44,523 nucleotides of DNA from Lachnospiraceae bacterium (GTDB lineage: Bacteria > Bacillota > Clostridia > Lachnospirales > Lachnospiraceae), in contig JAFWLM010000113.1 in the NCBI GenBank assembly GCA_017511045.1, positions 1 through 44,523 on the forward strand. Direction: 5' to 3'. The translations under genes were made by a program, and so were the position numbers. Shown piece after piece: positions 1 to 7,738 of this stretch. The stretch's first letter is position 1; every line of letters starts with the position of its first letter. The notes under the pieces were generated by a model. The model ran no database searches, was not told the origin of the DNA, and saw only the letters and a program-made list of their open reading frames with translations.

Positions 1-128
1 AAAAAGATGCACAATAATCATAAAAATATTAATTTTTTCCATATCTATTGAAAAACTTTGTGGTAATATTTAATCAGCAGATAGCGCGATTGCGTTAGGT
101 TTAAACTATTTTATGGAGGTTATTACGA

Positions 129-1109
129 ATGAGTGCACAGGTATTAGATTGTAAAGTTGTTGCCCAGGCAATTAAAGATGACTGCAAAGCTGCAGCAGAT
201 GCTTTAAAAGCACAGGGAATCACCCCGAAGCTGGGTATTGTACGTGTTGGTGAAAAAGGACCGGACCTTTCCTACGAGAAGGGTGCTACCAAAACAATGA
301 ACGAAGCAGGAATCGAAGTAGAAGTTTTCGCTATGCCTGCTGATGTTTCCCAGGAAGATTACATCGCTAAATTCCGCGAGATCAATGCTGATCCTGCAAT
401 CCACGGAATCTTAGCTTTCCGTCCGCTGGACAATATCGATGAGAACGTGGCAATCGGAGAAAATCTGAACCCGTTAAAAGACGTCGATGCCTGCACAGCT
501 GCTAACATGGGTAAATTAGTTATCAACGACCCGACAGGTCTTTATCCTTGCACAGCAAGTGCGATCGTAGAAGTCATTGACTACTATGCAGAAGAGATCA
601 AGAAAACAGTCCGCCCGAACTATGAGCCGCTTCCGTTGGCAAAACCGGGTCAGGAAGATGATGTCTGCTGTGGTCTGGATGTCTGCATCATCAACAACTC
701 CAACGTTATTGGTAAACCGGCATCTATGTTCCTCACAAACCGTTTTGCAACAGTTTCTATCGTACATCACCTCACACATGCTGAGAAAAAGAACATGTAC
801 ACACAGGGCGCTGATGTTGTTATCGCAGCAACTCCGTTCAAGGATTCTGTTACAGCTGACATGATCAAAGAAGGCGCTATCGTAATCGATGCAGCAGTTG
901 TACGTGAGAAAGCTTTCGATGAGAATGGTGAGCCGATCATGAACGAGAAGACCGGAAAACAGAAGATCAATACTTTCGGATGCTGCTCAGCAGATGTTGA
1001 GGAAAAAGCAAGCTGGAAGACACCGGTTCCTGGTGTAGGCGCTATCACAAGTGCGATCCTTGCAAAGAACCTGATCAAGGCTTGCAAACTTCAGAACGGT
1101 ATCGACTAA
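129..1109 (+). CDS. FolD-like 5,10-methylene-THF dehydrogenase, probably lacking cyclohydrolase activity
   Basis: The 326-residue protein has the FolD/MTHFD two-domain layout: N-terminal catalytic domain with KDVDA (residues 117-121) and PCT (140-142), then a Rossmann domain with NNSNVIGKP, and a C-terminal VPGVGAITSAIL. In the family it oxidises 5,10-methylene-THF with NAD(P)+ in cytosolic one-carbon metabolism. It departs from bifunctional FolD. The position of the catalytic lysine (Tyr+4) is Ala53, and the usual VQLPLP is AFRPLD (96-101), so the conserved Gln is missing. It has extra segments near residues 155-175 and 275-285. These traits recall yeast Mtd1, the monofunctional NAD-dependent dehydrogenase, as I remember that sequence. 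The start follows GGAGGT at 115-120. It ends at a strong terminator and appears monocistronic. I am confident of the family; the loss of cyclohydrolase activity is inferred. Confidence 0.88.
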   Translation: MSAQVLDCKVVAQAIKDDCKAAADALKAQGITPKLGIVRVGEKGPDLSYEKGATKTMNEAGIEVEVFAMPADVSQEDYIAKFREINADPAIHGILAFRPLDNIDENVAIGENLNPLKDVDACTAANMGKLVINDPTGLYPCTASAIVEVIDYYAEEIKKTVRPNYEPLPLAKPGQEDDVCCGLDVCIINNSNVIGKPASMFLTNRFATVSIVHHLTHAEKKNMYTQGADVVIAATPFKDSVTADMIKEGAIVIDAAVVREKAFDENGEPIMNEKTGKQKINTFGCCSADVEEKASWKTPVPGVGAITSAILAKNLIKACKLQNGID

Positions 1110-1144
1110 TTAAGAAAAAGAAGTCTGAATAAACACTTTCTTTC

Positions 1145-1175
1145 AAAGGAGGCTGCCCTATGGCAGCCTCTTTTA
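1145..1175 (+). terminator. Rho-independent terminator after the FolD-like gene
   Basis: A perfect 9-bp stem (GAGGCTGCC at 1149-1157 with GGCAGCCTC at 1162-1170), loop CTAT, is followed directly by TTTT. It lies 40 bases after the stop codon. Confidence 0.9.
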
Positions 1176-1228
1176 TACCATTTGTAAAACTGTCCTTTTC
1201 ATCCCTCATATGATAAAATCATGATGTT

Positions 1229-1792
1229 ATGAAACTGTTTGATGAAATGCCATATCTGGAAAATGAGACGCTCGTTCTTCATGAGATGAGCCTTAATGAT
1301 GCAAATGCTCTGAAAGAGTTTGCATCGGATCCGGCTGTCTACTGGTATCTTCCGACGTTTCTTTATGAACAGAAATATGAGGATCCGGAAGAGGTGATCC
1401 GCCGCATGCGGAAGGAATGCTTCGAAACAAAAGAGTCGATCCTGCTGGGTGTTTACTTGAAAAAAGACCCGGACAGGCTGATCGGAATCGGAGAGATCTA
1501 TGCCTACGATGAGAAGAAGAATAAGGCTTCGATCGGCTGTCGCCTGGCAAGGGCATACTGGCATAAAGGAATTGCGTTTCAGGTCGTGACACTGCTGAAG
1601 GAATATCTGGATCAGACTATCGGGATCAGAACGATCACCGGTCACATCATGTCCTGCAATATCGGCTCGGCAAAGGTCACGGAAAAAGCAGGCTTCTTAA
1701 AACAGTACGAAGGACTCTGGGAGGACTGGGGCAGAGAAAGCCCGGTCCTGGTCGATAAATATGTCTATAAGAATTTGGATCATCCCAAATAA
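1229..1792 (+). CDS. GNAT family N-acetyltransferase (RimJ/RimL-like)
   Basis: The 187-residue protein has the GNAT fold pattern of RimL/RimJ-type enzymes. It opens with LENETLVLHEMSLNDA (the RLxLRxxxxxDA element), then GIGEIYAYDEKKNKASIGC (beta4, motif A region), YWHKGIAFQVV (acetyl-CoA loop), and C-terminal NIGSAKVTEKAGF, the usual N-x-x-S-x-x-x-x-E-K-x-G-F motif. It should transfer acetyl from acetyl-CoA to an amine; the substrate cannot be read from sequence. No Shine-Dalgarno sequence precedes the ATG. AT-rich -10-like hexamers (TATGAT 1209-1214, TAAAAT 1214-1219) sit just upstream, so the mRNA may have a very short leader. It stands alone between two terminators. Confidence 0.85.
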   Translation: MKLFDEMPYLENETLVLHEMSLNDANALKEFASDPAVYWYLPTFLYEQKYEDPEEVIRRMRKECFETKESILLGVYLKKDPDRLIGIGEIYAYDEKKNKASIGCRLARAYWHKGIAFQVVTLLKEYLDQTIGIRTITGHIMSCNIGSAKVTEKAGFLKQYEGLWEDWGRESPVLVDKYVYKNLDHPK

Positions 1793-1797
1793 AAAAA

Positions 1798-1831
1798 GAA
1801 ACGGACATTTCAGTATGTCCGTTTCCTGTTT
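1798..1831. terminator. Bidirectional terminator between convergent genes
   Basis: An 11-bp perfect stem (GAAACGGACAT 1798-1808 with ATGTCCGTTTC 1815-1825) has a 6-base loop. It is followed by CTGTTTTTT on the plus strand and by a T-run on the minus strand (the A-run at 1790-1797), so it can stop both converging transcripts. Confidence 0.88.
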
Positions 1832-1837
1832 TTTGAA

Positions 1838-2221
1838 TTATTGAATATAGATCTTGGTACGTCCCGCATAAACAACATTTACAGTGACCGGCGATCCGCT
1901 CTGCGGAATGACAATATTTCTTTTCCAGCCGCGTCTTGCAATATAGAAAGTCATAGCATAGATCCCCGGGCGAAGTGTGAAAGCTTTTGAACTGTTATTT
2001 GGAAAGACCCAGCGTTCTCCGTTGAACTCAACTGCAAGCTCGTATGCCGGGCTGGCCGTTGAATAGTTGATAGTAAGATTCGGTGCATCGCTTATCGTTC
2101 TTGGCTGAATCTGACCGTTGCCTGTGATCTTTGTTCCGCAGTACTGGCAGAACATAAAAGGACGGGCAGGATCGTAACTGATATTGGCGCCGCAGTTCGG
2201 GCATCTCATATTGATCATCAT
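1838..2221 (-). CDS. Zinc-ribbon protein with C-terminal beta-rich domain, unknown function
   Basis: The 127-residue product starts with a zinc ribbon, CPNCGANISYD then CQYCG, two CxxC knuckles about 16 residues apart, within the first 40 residues. A short polar linker follows, then about 75 residues predicted to be beta-rich (YELAVEFNGERWVF ... PGIYAMTFYIARRGWKRNI ... TVNVVYAGRTKIYI). There is no signal peptide or membrane helix, so it is probably cytosolic. I chose the ATG at 2221 over the longer reading frame to 2263 because GGGAGG lies 7 bases upstream of it. I do not recognise the C-terminal domain. It converges on the GNAT gene through a shared terminator. Confidence 0.75.
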   Translation of the reverse strand: MMINMRCPNCGANISYDPARPFMFCQYCGTKITGNGQIQPRTISDAPNLTINYSTASPAYELAVEFNGERWVFPNNSSKAFTLRPGIYAMTFYIARRGWKRNIVIPQSGSPVTVNVVYAGRTKIYIQ

Positions 2222-2254
2222 TTTGGGCCTCCCTTCTTTTTTCCTGTCTGGATA

Positions 2255-2283
2255 ATTATACATTAAAAAAGATTCTGAAGAAA
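2255..2283 (-). promoter_or_regulatory. Probable promoter of the zinc-ribbon gene
   Basis: On the minus strand a perfect TATAAT (complement of 2255-2260) lies 17 bases from a weak -35, TTTCTT (complement of 2278-2283). The predicted start leaves a leader of about 27 bases carrying the GGGAGG site. Confidence 0.45.
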
Positions 2284-2326
2284 TATATTAAAGGATATTT
2301 ATAAATATTTTGATTTGGAATAAAGG

Positions 2327-2361
2327 TCGAAAACAATCTCTTTCTATGGTATCCTAAAGTA
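2327..2361 (+). promoter_or_regulatory. Extended -10 promoter giving a leaderless mRNA
   Basis: TCGAAA (2327-2332), a 17-base spacer and an extended -10, TGG-TATCCT (2347-2355), place transcription start at or next to the A of the ATG at 2361. No Shine-Dalgarno sequence is present, which fits leaderless translation. Confidence 0.5.
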
Positions 2362-3167
2362 TGCATTTTCAAGATTATGATGAGAAAAATATCCGGCCTT
2401 CAGCAGAAGATCGTGAGATAGAAGTTCTTTCTGAGCCGGATCAGAAATGGAAGAAGATCGAAGAGGCGTATGCCTTTGTTTTTTCGATTAAACATGCGGT
2501 TTCCGAGCATCTGCTCCGCTTTGAGGACAACGAACTTCCTGATAAATACGATCACAACTTTTTTGAGTACATCGGGCAGCCGACGGACGAAGAATTCCGC
2601 CAGGCAGTCGAATACCAGAAGAAACGAGGGGATACGTTCATTAAACTTGCAGGAGATGAACCCCTGCAGGAGAGCTTTGGCCTGACTCCTTCGGTCACGC
2701 TTACGATGGAACTGCAGTCAGATCTTCAAAACGTGGAACGTAATCCGGAACTGAAGTTTTTTGTTCCGTCCATCGATGAACTGGAAGGTCTGGAAGTCTC
2801 ACACTATGGCCTTGTTTACGGAGAATGCTTTACACGCAGAAATATTCGAAGGCTGTATGAAAAAATGAGATTCCATGGAGCATATCTGGACAATGAACTG
2901 GTAGGAAGCTGTTACACTTTTTCCGGAGACGGTTTTATCTGTCTGGACGGACTCCTTGTTGATATCGATCACAGGCATCAGAAGATCGCAACATCACTCA
3001 TAGCTCATGTTTGGGATATGGCAGGAGATAAAACGATTTACCTTCATGCAGATAAAGACAGTGAGGTCAGGCAGATATATGAAAAGCTGGGTTTCCGGGA
3101 GGTTGGCCGCAGATATGAATATCTCTGTACAGATCTGATCGTGCTGAAAGGGAAAGGCATTATATAA
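2361..3167 (+). CDS. GNAT family acetyltransferase with N-terminal extension
   Basis: In this 268-residue protein the C-terminal 110 residues are a GNAT domain. GAYLDNELVGSCYTF is followed by GLLVDIDHRHQKIATSLIAHV, which carries the acetyl-CoA loop (hydrophobic strand, then R/Q-x-x-x-A/G-T). LHADKDSEVRQIYEKLGF is the C-terminal GNAT signature. The N-terminal 150 residues contain no motif I recognise and may be a divergent GNAT half or a substrate-selecting domain. The ATG has no ribosome binding site but sits at the predicted transcription start of a -35/extended -10 promoter. The next gene, an acyltransferase, begins 23 bases downstream, so the two may be co-transcribed. Its substrate is unknown. 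Confidence 0.8.
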   Translation: MHFQDYDEKNIRPSAEDREIEVLSEPDQKWKKIEEAYAFVFSIKHAVSEHLLRFEDNELPDKYDHNFFEYIGQPTDEEFRQAVEYQKKRGDTFIKLAGDEPLQESFGLTPSVTLTMELQSDLQNVERNPELKFFVPSIDELEGLEVSHYGLVYGECFTRRNIRRLYEKMRFHGAYLDNELVGSCYTFSGDGFICLDGLLVDIDHRHQKIATSLIAHVWDMAGDKTIYLHADKDSEVRQIYEKLGFREVGRRYEYLCTDLIVLKGKGII

Positions 3168-3190
3168 CAATAACTTAATCAACTGTACAA

Positions 3191-4600
3191 ATGGTTTTCA
3201 GTTCCACTTTATTTTTGTTTATATTCTTTCCGGTAACGATACTCGGATACTATCTGATCCCGGGAAGGGCAAAGAATTACTGGCTCCTTGCATTGAGCCT
3301 TGTTTTCTTTGGATGGCTTCAGCCGCAGTTTTTGTGGGTGATCCTTTTTAATGTCTGTATCAATTACTTTGGAGCCATTCTGATCCATCGTTTCCCGAAT
3401 CGGAAGAAACTGTTTCTGGTCCTGGCCGTTGCTTTCAATCTGGCCGTTCTGTTTTATTATAAATATCTGAATTTTACGGTCCTGACGATCAACCAGATCT
3501 TTGGATCCAATGTTGTGCTTGATAAGATCCTGATGCCGATCGGTATTTCCTTTTTCACATTCCAGGGTTTGTCATATGTGATCGATGTTTACCGGAAGCA
3601 GGTATCTGTTCAGAAGAATCCTTTCAAAGTTGCTTTGTTTATTGTATTGTTCCCGCAGCTGATCGCGGGGCCGATCGTCCGTTACAAAGATATCGCAGCT
3701 GAAATTGAAAAGCGGCGCGCGGGGCTGGGTGATTTCGGCAGCGGAATTGAGCGCTTTATTATCGGTCTGGCAAAGAAAACGATACTGGCAAACAGTTTTG
3801 CGGTCATTGTGGATGCCATATGGATGAACGGAGCAGGGGAGAGTACCTGGATCATAGCCTGGATCGGAAGTGTGGCATATACACTTCAGATCTATTTTGA
3901 TTTCTCGGGATATAGTGATATGGCCATTGGCCTTGGAAGAATGTTCGGCTTCCACTTTAATGAGAACTTTAATTACCCTTATACTTCTTCAAGCATTTCG
4001 GAGTTTTGGAGAAAGTGGCATATTTCGCTGTCCTCGTGGTTCAGAGATTATGTTTATATTCCGCTCGGAGGAAACAGAAAACATGTCTATCTCAATCTGT
4101 TTCTGGTCTTTCTCCTGACCGGAATCTGGCATGGGGCAGCCTGGAACTTCCTGCTTTGGGGACTGTGGCACTGCGCTTTTATATTGATCGAACGGGTGAT
4201 CCGTATGCATTCTTCAGGTGAAAAGAAGCGGGGAACGATCAGAACGATTGTCTTAAAACTCTACACATTATTTGTTGTTAATATCGGCTGGGTCCTTTTC
4301 AGGGCACCGGATCTTAAGGAAGCCTGGGAGTATCTGCGTTCCATGTTTGGATTAACTGCAGCGGAGCATGTCGGCTTTACTCCGGGATGGTTCCTTGACC
4401 GGTGGAACATTGCTGCTTTTGTGATCGGGATTCTTGCAGCATCCTCACTTCCGGTATTCCTTTCAGGAAAACTGAAAAAACTGATCCCCGAAACAGGGCT
4501 CAAAATAGCGAAGTATGTGGTGCTTCTGTTATTGTTTTATTTTTCGATCACCCAGATCGTATCCGGTACTTATAATCCGTTTATTTATTTCAGATTCTGA
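3191..4600 (+). CDS. MBOAT family O-acyltransferase (AlgI/DltB-like)
   Basis: The 469-residue membrane protein has about 10 hydrophobic helices. It shows MBOAT hallmarks: MPIGISFFTFQGLSYVIDVY, QLIAGPIVRY, the DFSGYSDMAIGLGRMFG segment, EFWRKWHISLSSWFRDYVYIPLGG, and GIWHGAAWNFLLWGLWH with catalytic His314. In the family it moves an acyl group, usually acetyl from acetyl-CoA, across the membrane for attachment to a surface polysaccharide. The next gene, 14 bases on, encodes an extracytoplasmic SGNH protein that typically completes this transfer. No clear ribosome binding site precedes the ATG. There is no dltA or dltC nearby, so glycan O-acylation is a better guess than teichoic acid alanylation. 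Confidence 0.93.
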   Translation: MVFSSTLFLFIFFPVTILGYYLIPGRAKNYWLLALSLVFFGWLQPQFLWVILFNVCINYFGAILIHRFPNRKKLFLVLAVAFNLAVLFYYKYLNFTVLTINQIFGSNVVLDKILMPIGISFFTFQGLSYVIDVYRKQVSVQKNPFKVALFIVLFPQLIAGPIVRYKDIAAEIEKRRAGLGDFGSGIERFIIGLAKKTILANSFAVIVDAIWMNGAGESTWIIAWIGSVAYTLQIYFDFSGYSDMAIGLGRMFGFHFNENFNYPYTSSSISEFWRKWHISLSSWFRDYVYIPLGGNRKHVYLNLFLVFLLTGIWHGAAWNFLLWGLWHCAFILIERVIRMHSSGEKKRGTIRTIVLKLYTLFVVNIGWVLFRAPDLKEAWEYLRSMFGLTAAEHVGFTPGWFLDRWNIAAFVIGILAASSLPVFLSGKLKKLIPETGLKIAKYVVLLLLFYFSITQIVSGTYNPFIYFRF

Positions 4601-4614
4601 CAGAGGAAAGAGGC

Positions 4615-5757
4615 GTGTTAAAGAAAGTTTCAACCATCATTTTCATAGTGCTTTTCTTCTTAATGATTGCTGTTCCGCTTACTGCAACCTTCTTTCAGCA
4701 TGAAGAAATTGCGGTCGAGCAGAACCGGCCCCTTGCTCCGATGTTCCGTGTTTGTGACCGGCCGGGACATTTCAATCCCTCTTTCAACCTGGAGTTCGAA
4801 GACTGGATCAATGACCATATCGGATTCAGAACACTCTTTGTAAACCAAAACGGGAAGATGAGATACTACCTCGTTGGCCGCTTTTCTATTGACAGACCGA
4901 TGTTCTTTGGACCTGAAGGAGAACTCAATTATGCTTCGTTTGAGTATATTCGGGACTATCAGCATAGAAACCTTTATTCCGAAGAGTATTTAAATAAAGC
5001 GGCAGAAAGCCTTCAGGATCTTTCGGACTATGCAAAAGAGAAAGGAACACAGCTTTATTATTACCAGTGCTGGGACAAACCTTCCATCTATCCGGAATAT
5101 CTCCCGAAAACCATTCTTCAGTATGGGGAAAAATCCAAGACGGACGGTATCGTGCAGGCATTTCAGGAAAAGACGGATGTCCCTGTTATTTCTCCGAAAG
5201 AGGAACTGATCAAGGGAAAAGAAAACTATGAAACCTACAGCGTCTTTGGGGATCCGACACATTGGACTCATAGGGGAGCTTATCTCGGATATCTGAAACT
5301 GATGGAGGAGATCAACCGGCGTGATCAAAACAACTATTACGTTCTTAAAGAGGATGATTATACTATCACAACGACCGATCAGGGAATGTATCTCTACGGT
5401 TCCATCCATAAAGTGGATCTGCTCGAAAGATTTGAACTGAAAGAGCCGAAAGCGAAACTGACTCCGGATCATATTACTGTTGGAAAAGAAGATTCAAGAA
5501 CTTTGTTCTATACCAATGATGAGGCAGATAATGACAGCCGTATCGTCCTGGTCGGAGACAGCTATTTTTACTACTATATTCTGGATGATATCGCAGAGAG
5601 TTTCCATGAAACGATCTTTCTCTGGGGTGATCATCTGGAAGAATATAAGGAGATCATAGACGGGTATGCTCCGGATATTCTGATCATCGAAAATGCAGAA
5701 CGGGAAGACCGGAGCGGAAGCCTGATCCAAACCGCTGAAAAATTGAACTTGCATTAG
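4615..5757 (+). CDS. AlgX/AlgJ-like SGNH acyltransferase partner (DHHW-type)
   Basis: The 380-residue protein has an N-terminal signal-anchor (LKKVSTIIFIVLFFLMIAV) and a large extracytoplasmic domain. FGDPTHWTHRGAYLGY carries the Asp213/His216 pair typical of AlgX/AlgJ/DHHW proteins, and VLVGDSYFYYY contains the SGNH nucleophile Ser316. In alginate and similar systems such proteins accept acyl groups delivered by the MBOAT partner and place them on the exported polymer. The start is GTG with GAGGAA 6 bases upstream. It follows the MBOAT gene by 14 bases, which supports a two-protein machine. The polymer is not identifiable because no glycosyltransferases are present in the window. Confidence 0.85.
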   Translation: MLKKVSTIIFIVLFFLMIAVPLTATFFQHEEIAVEQNRPLAPMFRVCDRPGHFNPSFNLEFEDWINDHIGFRTLFVNQNGKMRYYLVGRFSIDRPMFFGPEGELNYASFEYIRDYQHRNLYSEEYLNKAAESLQDLSDYAKEKGTQLYYYQCWDKPSIYPEYLPKTILQYGEKSKTDGIVQAFQEKTDVPVISPKEELIKGKENYETYSVFGDPTHWTHRGAYLGYLKLMEEINRRDQNNYYVLKEDDYTITTTDQGMYLYGSIHKVDLLERFELKEPKAKLTPDHITVGKEDSRTLFYTNDEADNDSRIVLVGDSYFYYYILDDIAESFHETIFLWGDHLEEYKEIIDGYAPDILIIENAEREDRSGSLIQTAEKLNLH

Positions 5758-5771
5758 CGATACGTTATAAT
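5743..5771 (+). promoter_or_regulatory. Promoter for the GDSL esterase gene
   Basis: TTGAAC (5743-5748), a 17-base spacer and TATAAT (5766-5771) lie at the very end of the upstream coding region and just past it, about 45 bases before the next start codon. Confidence 0.65.
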
Positions 5772-5815
5772 GACTAAAACGATAATCTGACGGAAAGGCG
5801 GCATAATAAACGAAG

Positions 5816-6469
5816 ATGGAAAAGAAGCGTATCCTGTGTTTTGGCGATTCTCTGACCTGGGGATATAACCCGGAGACGCATCAGCGTTTTCCGGAGGAAG
5901 ACCGGTGGACGACGGTCCTCCAGGAAGTCCTCGGAGATTCGTATAAGATCATTGAAGAAGGACAGAATGGAAGAACGATCGCGATCGATGATCCCGCCGA
6001 AGGAGAAAAAAATGGACTGCTGTATATCGGGCCCTGTCTGGAAAGCCAGCGTCCGCTCGAGTACGTCATTATTATGCTTGGGTCGAATGACTGTAAACGG
6101 AAATTTGCTTTTTCCTCAATGGATATTGCCGGGGAAATGCAGATCTTTTTAGAGAAGGTGATCACCTATAATCACTTTCGACTGAAAGACCAGTTTAAGA
6201 TCCTGTTAGTGTCACCACCGCATATTGCGGAGACGATCAAAGAGTCATGGCTGGGTGACTGCTTTGGGTATGAAAATGCCAGAAAGCTTTCCATGGAACT
6301 TGCCTCTTGGTACAAGCAGCTTGCGGATATGTACGGATGTCTGTTTTTAGACGCATCTGAATATGTGAAAGCAAGTGAGACCGATGGCTGCCATTTGGAT
6401 GCAGAGAACCAGAAGAAGCTTGGAAGAGTACTTGCAGAGTTTATTCTTAACGAAGAAAAAAATTCTTAA
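5816..6469 (+). CDS. SGNH/GDSL-family hydrolase (arylesterase-like)
   Basis: This 217-residue cytosolic protein carries all four SGNH blocks. Block I is ILCFGDSLTWGY with nucleophile Ser12; block II is EGQNGRT; block III is MLGSNDCK with the oxyanion Asn; block V is DGCHLD with the Asp/His pair. It resembles acyl-CoA thioesterase I/arylesterase-type lipolytic enzymes and should cleave acyl esters, for example acetylated sugars. No signal peptide is visible. GGAAAGG lies 19 bases upstream of the ATG, which is far, so the start is moderately certain. It follows the O-acylation pair in the same direction, but its own promoter suggests separate control. Confidence 0.88.
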   Translation: MEKKRILCFGDSLTWGYNPETHQRFPEEDRWTTVLQEVLGDSYKIIEEGQNGRTIAIDDPAEGEKNGLLYIGPCLESQRPLEYVIIMLGSNDCKRKFAFSSMDIAGEMQIFLEKVITYNHFRLKDQFKILLVSPPHIAETIKESWLGDCFGYENARKLSMELASWYKQLADMYGCLFLDASEYVKASETDGCHLDAENQKKLGRVLAEFILNEEKNS

Positions 6470-6514
6470 TTGATAGAAACAGTGAAGGATCAATTGGAAG
6501 GTTAGGAGGAAACT

Positions 6515-7633
6515 ATGAGTTTTTTTGAAAAAGAGATCAAGAAATTAGGTTTCGGATTAATGCGTCTTCCCAAGAATGGTGAAGACATCGATGTAGAGCA
6601 GGTCAAGGAAATGGTCGATCTTTTTATGGAGGCCGGCTTTACCTACTTCGATACTGCATGGGTGTATACCGGCTCAGAGGAAGCGATCCGAGAGGCCCTG
6701 GTAGAACGGTATCCCCGTGAGAGTTTCCAGTTGGCAACGAAGAATGCAGCATGGGCCGGCTGTAAGACAAAGGAGGATGCGATCGCGCAGTTTGAAACAT
6801 CCCTTGAACGGACCGGCGCAGGCTATTTTGATAACTACCTGCTGCACAATCTCGGAGAACAAAGGACCCGTGCTTTCGACGATTTCGATATGTGGGAGTT
6901 TGTGAAGGAAAAGAAGGCGGAAGGAAAGATCAGACATTATGGCTTTTCTTTCCATTCAACTCCGGAAGAACTGGATGAGATCTTAACAGCGCATCCGGAT
7001 GTGGAGTTTGTCCAGCTTCAGATCAACTATGCCGATTGGGAGAATCCGGCAATCCAGTCCCGCGGCGTTTATGAGGTTGCGCGCAAACACGGAAAACCGG
7101 TCGTTATCATGGAGCCTCTGAAAGGCGGACTGCTGGCTAATCCGCCGGAAGCAGTGAAAAAGATCCTCAACGAAAAAGAACCGGAGCTTTCAGCAGCGTC
7201 CTGGGGAATCCGTTTTGCAGCAAATTTAGAAGGCGTATTATGTGTATTATCCGGCATGAGTGATCTCGATCAGATGAAGGATAATTTATCTTACATGAAG
7301 GATTTTAACGGACTTACGGAAGAGGAGCAGGCAACGGTAGAAGCAGCGCGCGTAGAGCTGAATAAGATCCCGCTGATTCCATGCACGAGCTGTAACTACT
7401 GCGCAAAAGTCTGTCCGACGGATATCGGGATCTCCGGTTCCTTCACAGCAGCCAATATGCTGACTTTGTTCGGCAACAGGGAGTTTGCTGAACATGAGCT
7501 CGGATTTATGATCGACTTCCATGGGAAAAAGAGGGCAGATGAGTGCATTAAATGCGGACAATGCGAGGAAGTATGTCCGCAGCATATTGATATCCGGGAT
7601 GAACTGGAAAAAGTTGCAGAACTGTTTTCATAA
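6515..7633 (+). CDS. Aldo/keto reductase with C-terminal 4Fe-4S ferredoxin domain
   Basis: Residues 1-280 of the 372-residue protein form an aldo/keto reductase barrel: LGFGLMRLP, YFDTAWVYTGSE (catalytic Asp and Tyr), LATKNAAW (Lys), YLLHNLG (His), and IMEPLKGGLL. Residues 280-372 hold two cysteine clusters, CTSCNYCAKVCP and CIKCGQCEEVCP, each able to ligate a 4Fe-4S centre. Such fusions are common in anaerobic Firmicutes and presumably couple carbonyl or quinone reduction to ferredoxin-type electron transfer; the substrate is unknown. The start is well supported by AGGAGGAAACT just upstream. Confidence 0.92.
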   Translation: MSFFEKEIKKLGFGLMRLPKNGEDIDVEQVKEMVDLFMEAGFTYFDTAWVYTGSEEAIREALVERYPRESFQLATKNAAWAGCKTKEDAIAQFETSLERTGAGYFDNYLLHNLGEQRTRAFDDFDMWEFVKEKKAEGKIRHYGFSFHSTPEELDEILTAHPDVEFVQLQINYADWENPAIQSRGVYEVARKHGKPVVIMEPLKGGLLANPPEAVKKILNEKEPELSAASWGIRFAANLEGVLCVLSGMSDLDQMKDNLSYMKDFNGLTEEEQATVEAARVELNKIPLIPCTSCNYCAKVCPTDIGISGSFTAANMLTLFGNREFAEHELGFMIDFHGKKRADECIKCGQCEEVCPQHIDIRDELEKVAELFS

Positions 7634-7662
7634 ACATTTAAACTGAAAGAAAATGCTGCTTC

Positions 7663-7693
7663 AGCCCCGCTGTTTTATACGGACAGCGGGGCT
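7663..7693. other. Strong GC-rich hairpin without a U-tract
   Basis: An 11-bp perfect inverted repeat (AGCCCCGCTGT 7663-7673 with ACAGCGGGGCT 7683-7693) has a 9-base loop. It lies between the reductase and the YdcF-like gene. No T-run follows on either strand, so it is not a standard intrinsic terminator. It could be a Rho-type end, an mRNA stabiliser or part of the next gene's leader. Confidence 0.6.
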
Positions 7694-7738
7694 CAGAGCA
7701 GATATGGTAATTGCGGGACGCTTTGCCGGGTCCGCAGG

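Noticed and set aside
1-128. Promoter TTGAAA (48-53) / TAATCA (71-76) for the first gene
   Set aside because: The spacing is right, but the -10 matches poorly and the upstream context is cut off by the window edge.
1199-1645. 148-residue open frame antisense to the first GNAT gene
   Set aside because: It lies entirely within a well-supported gene on the other strand, with shadow-type composition and no ribosome binding site.
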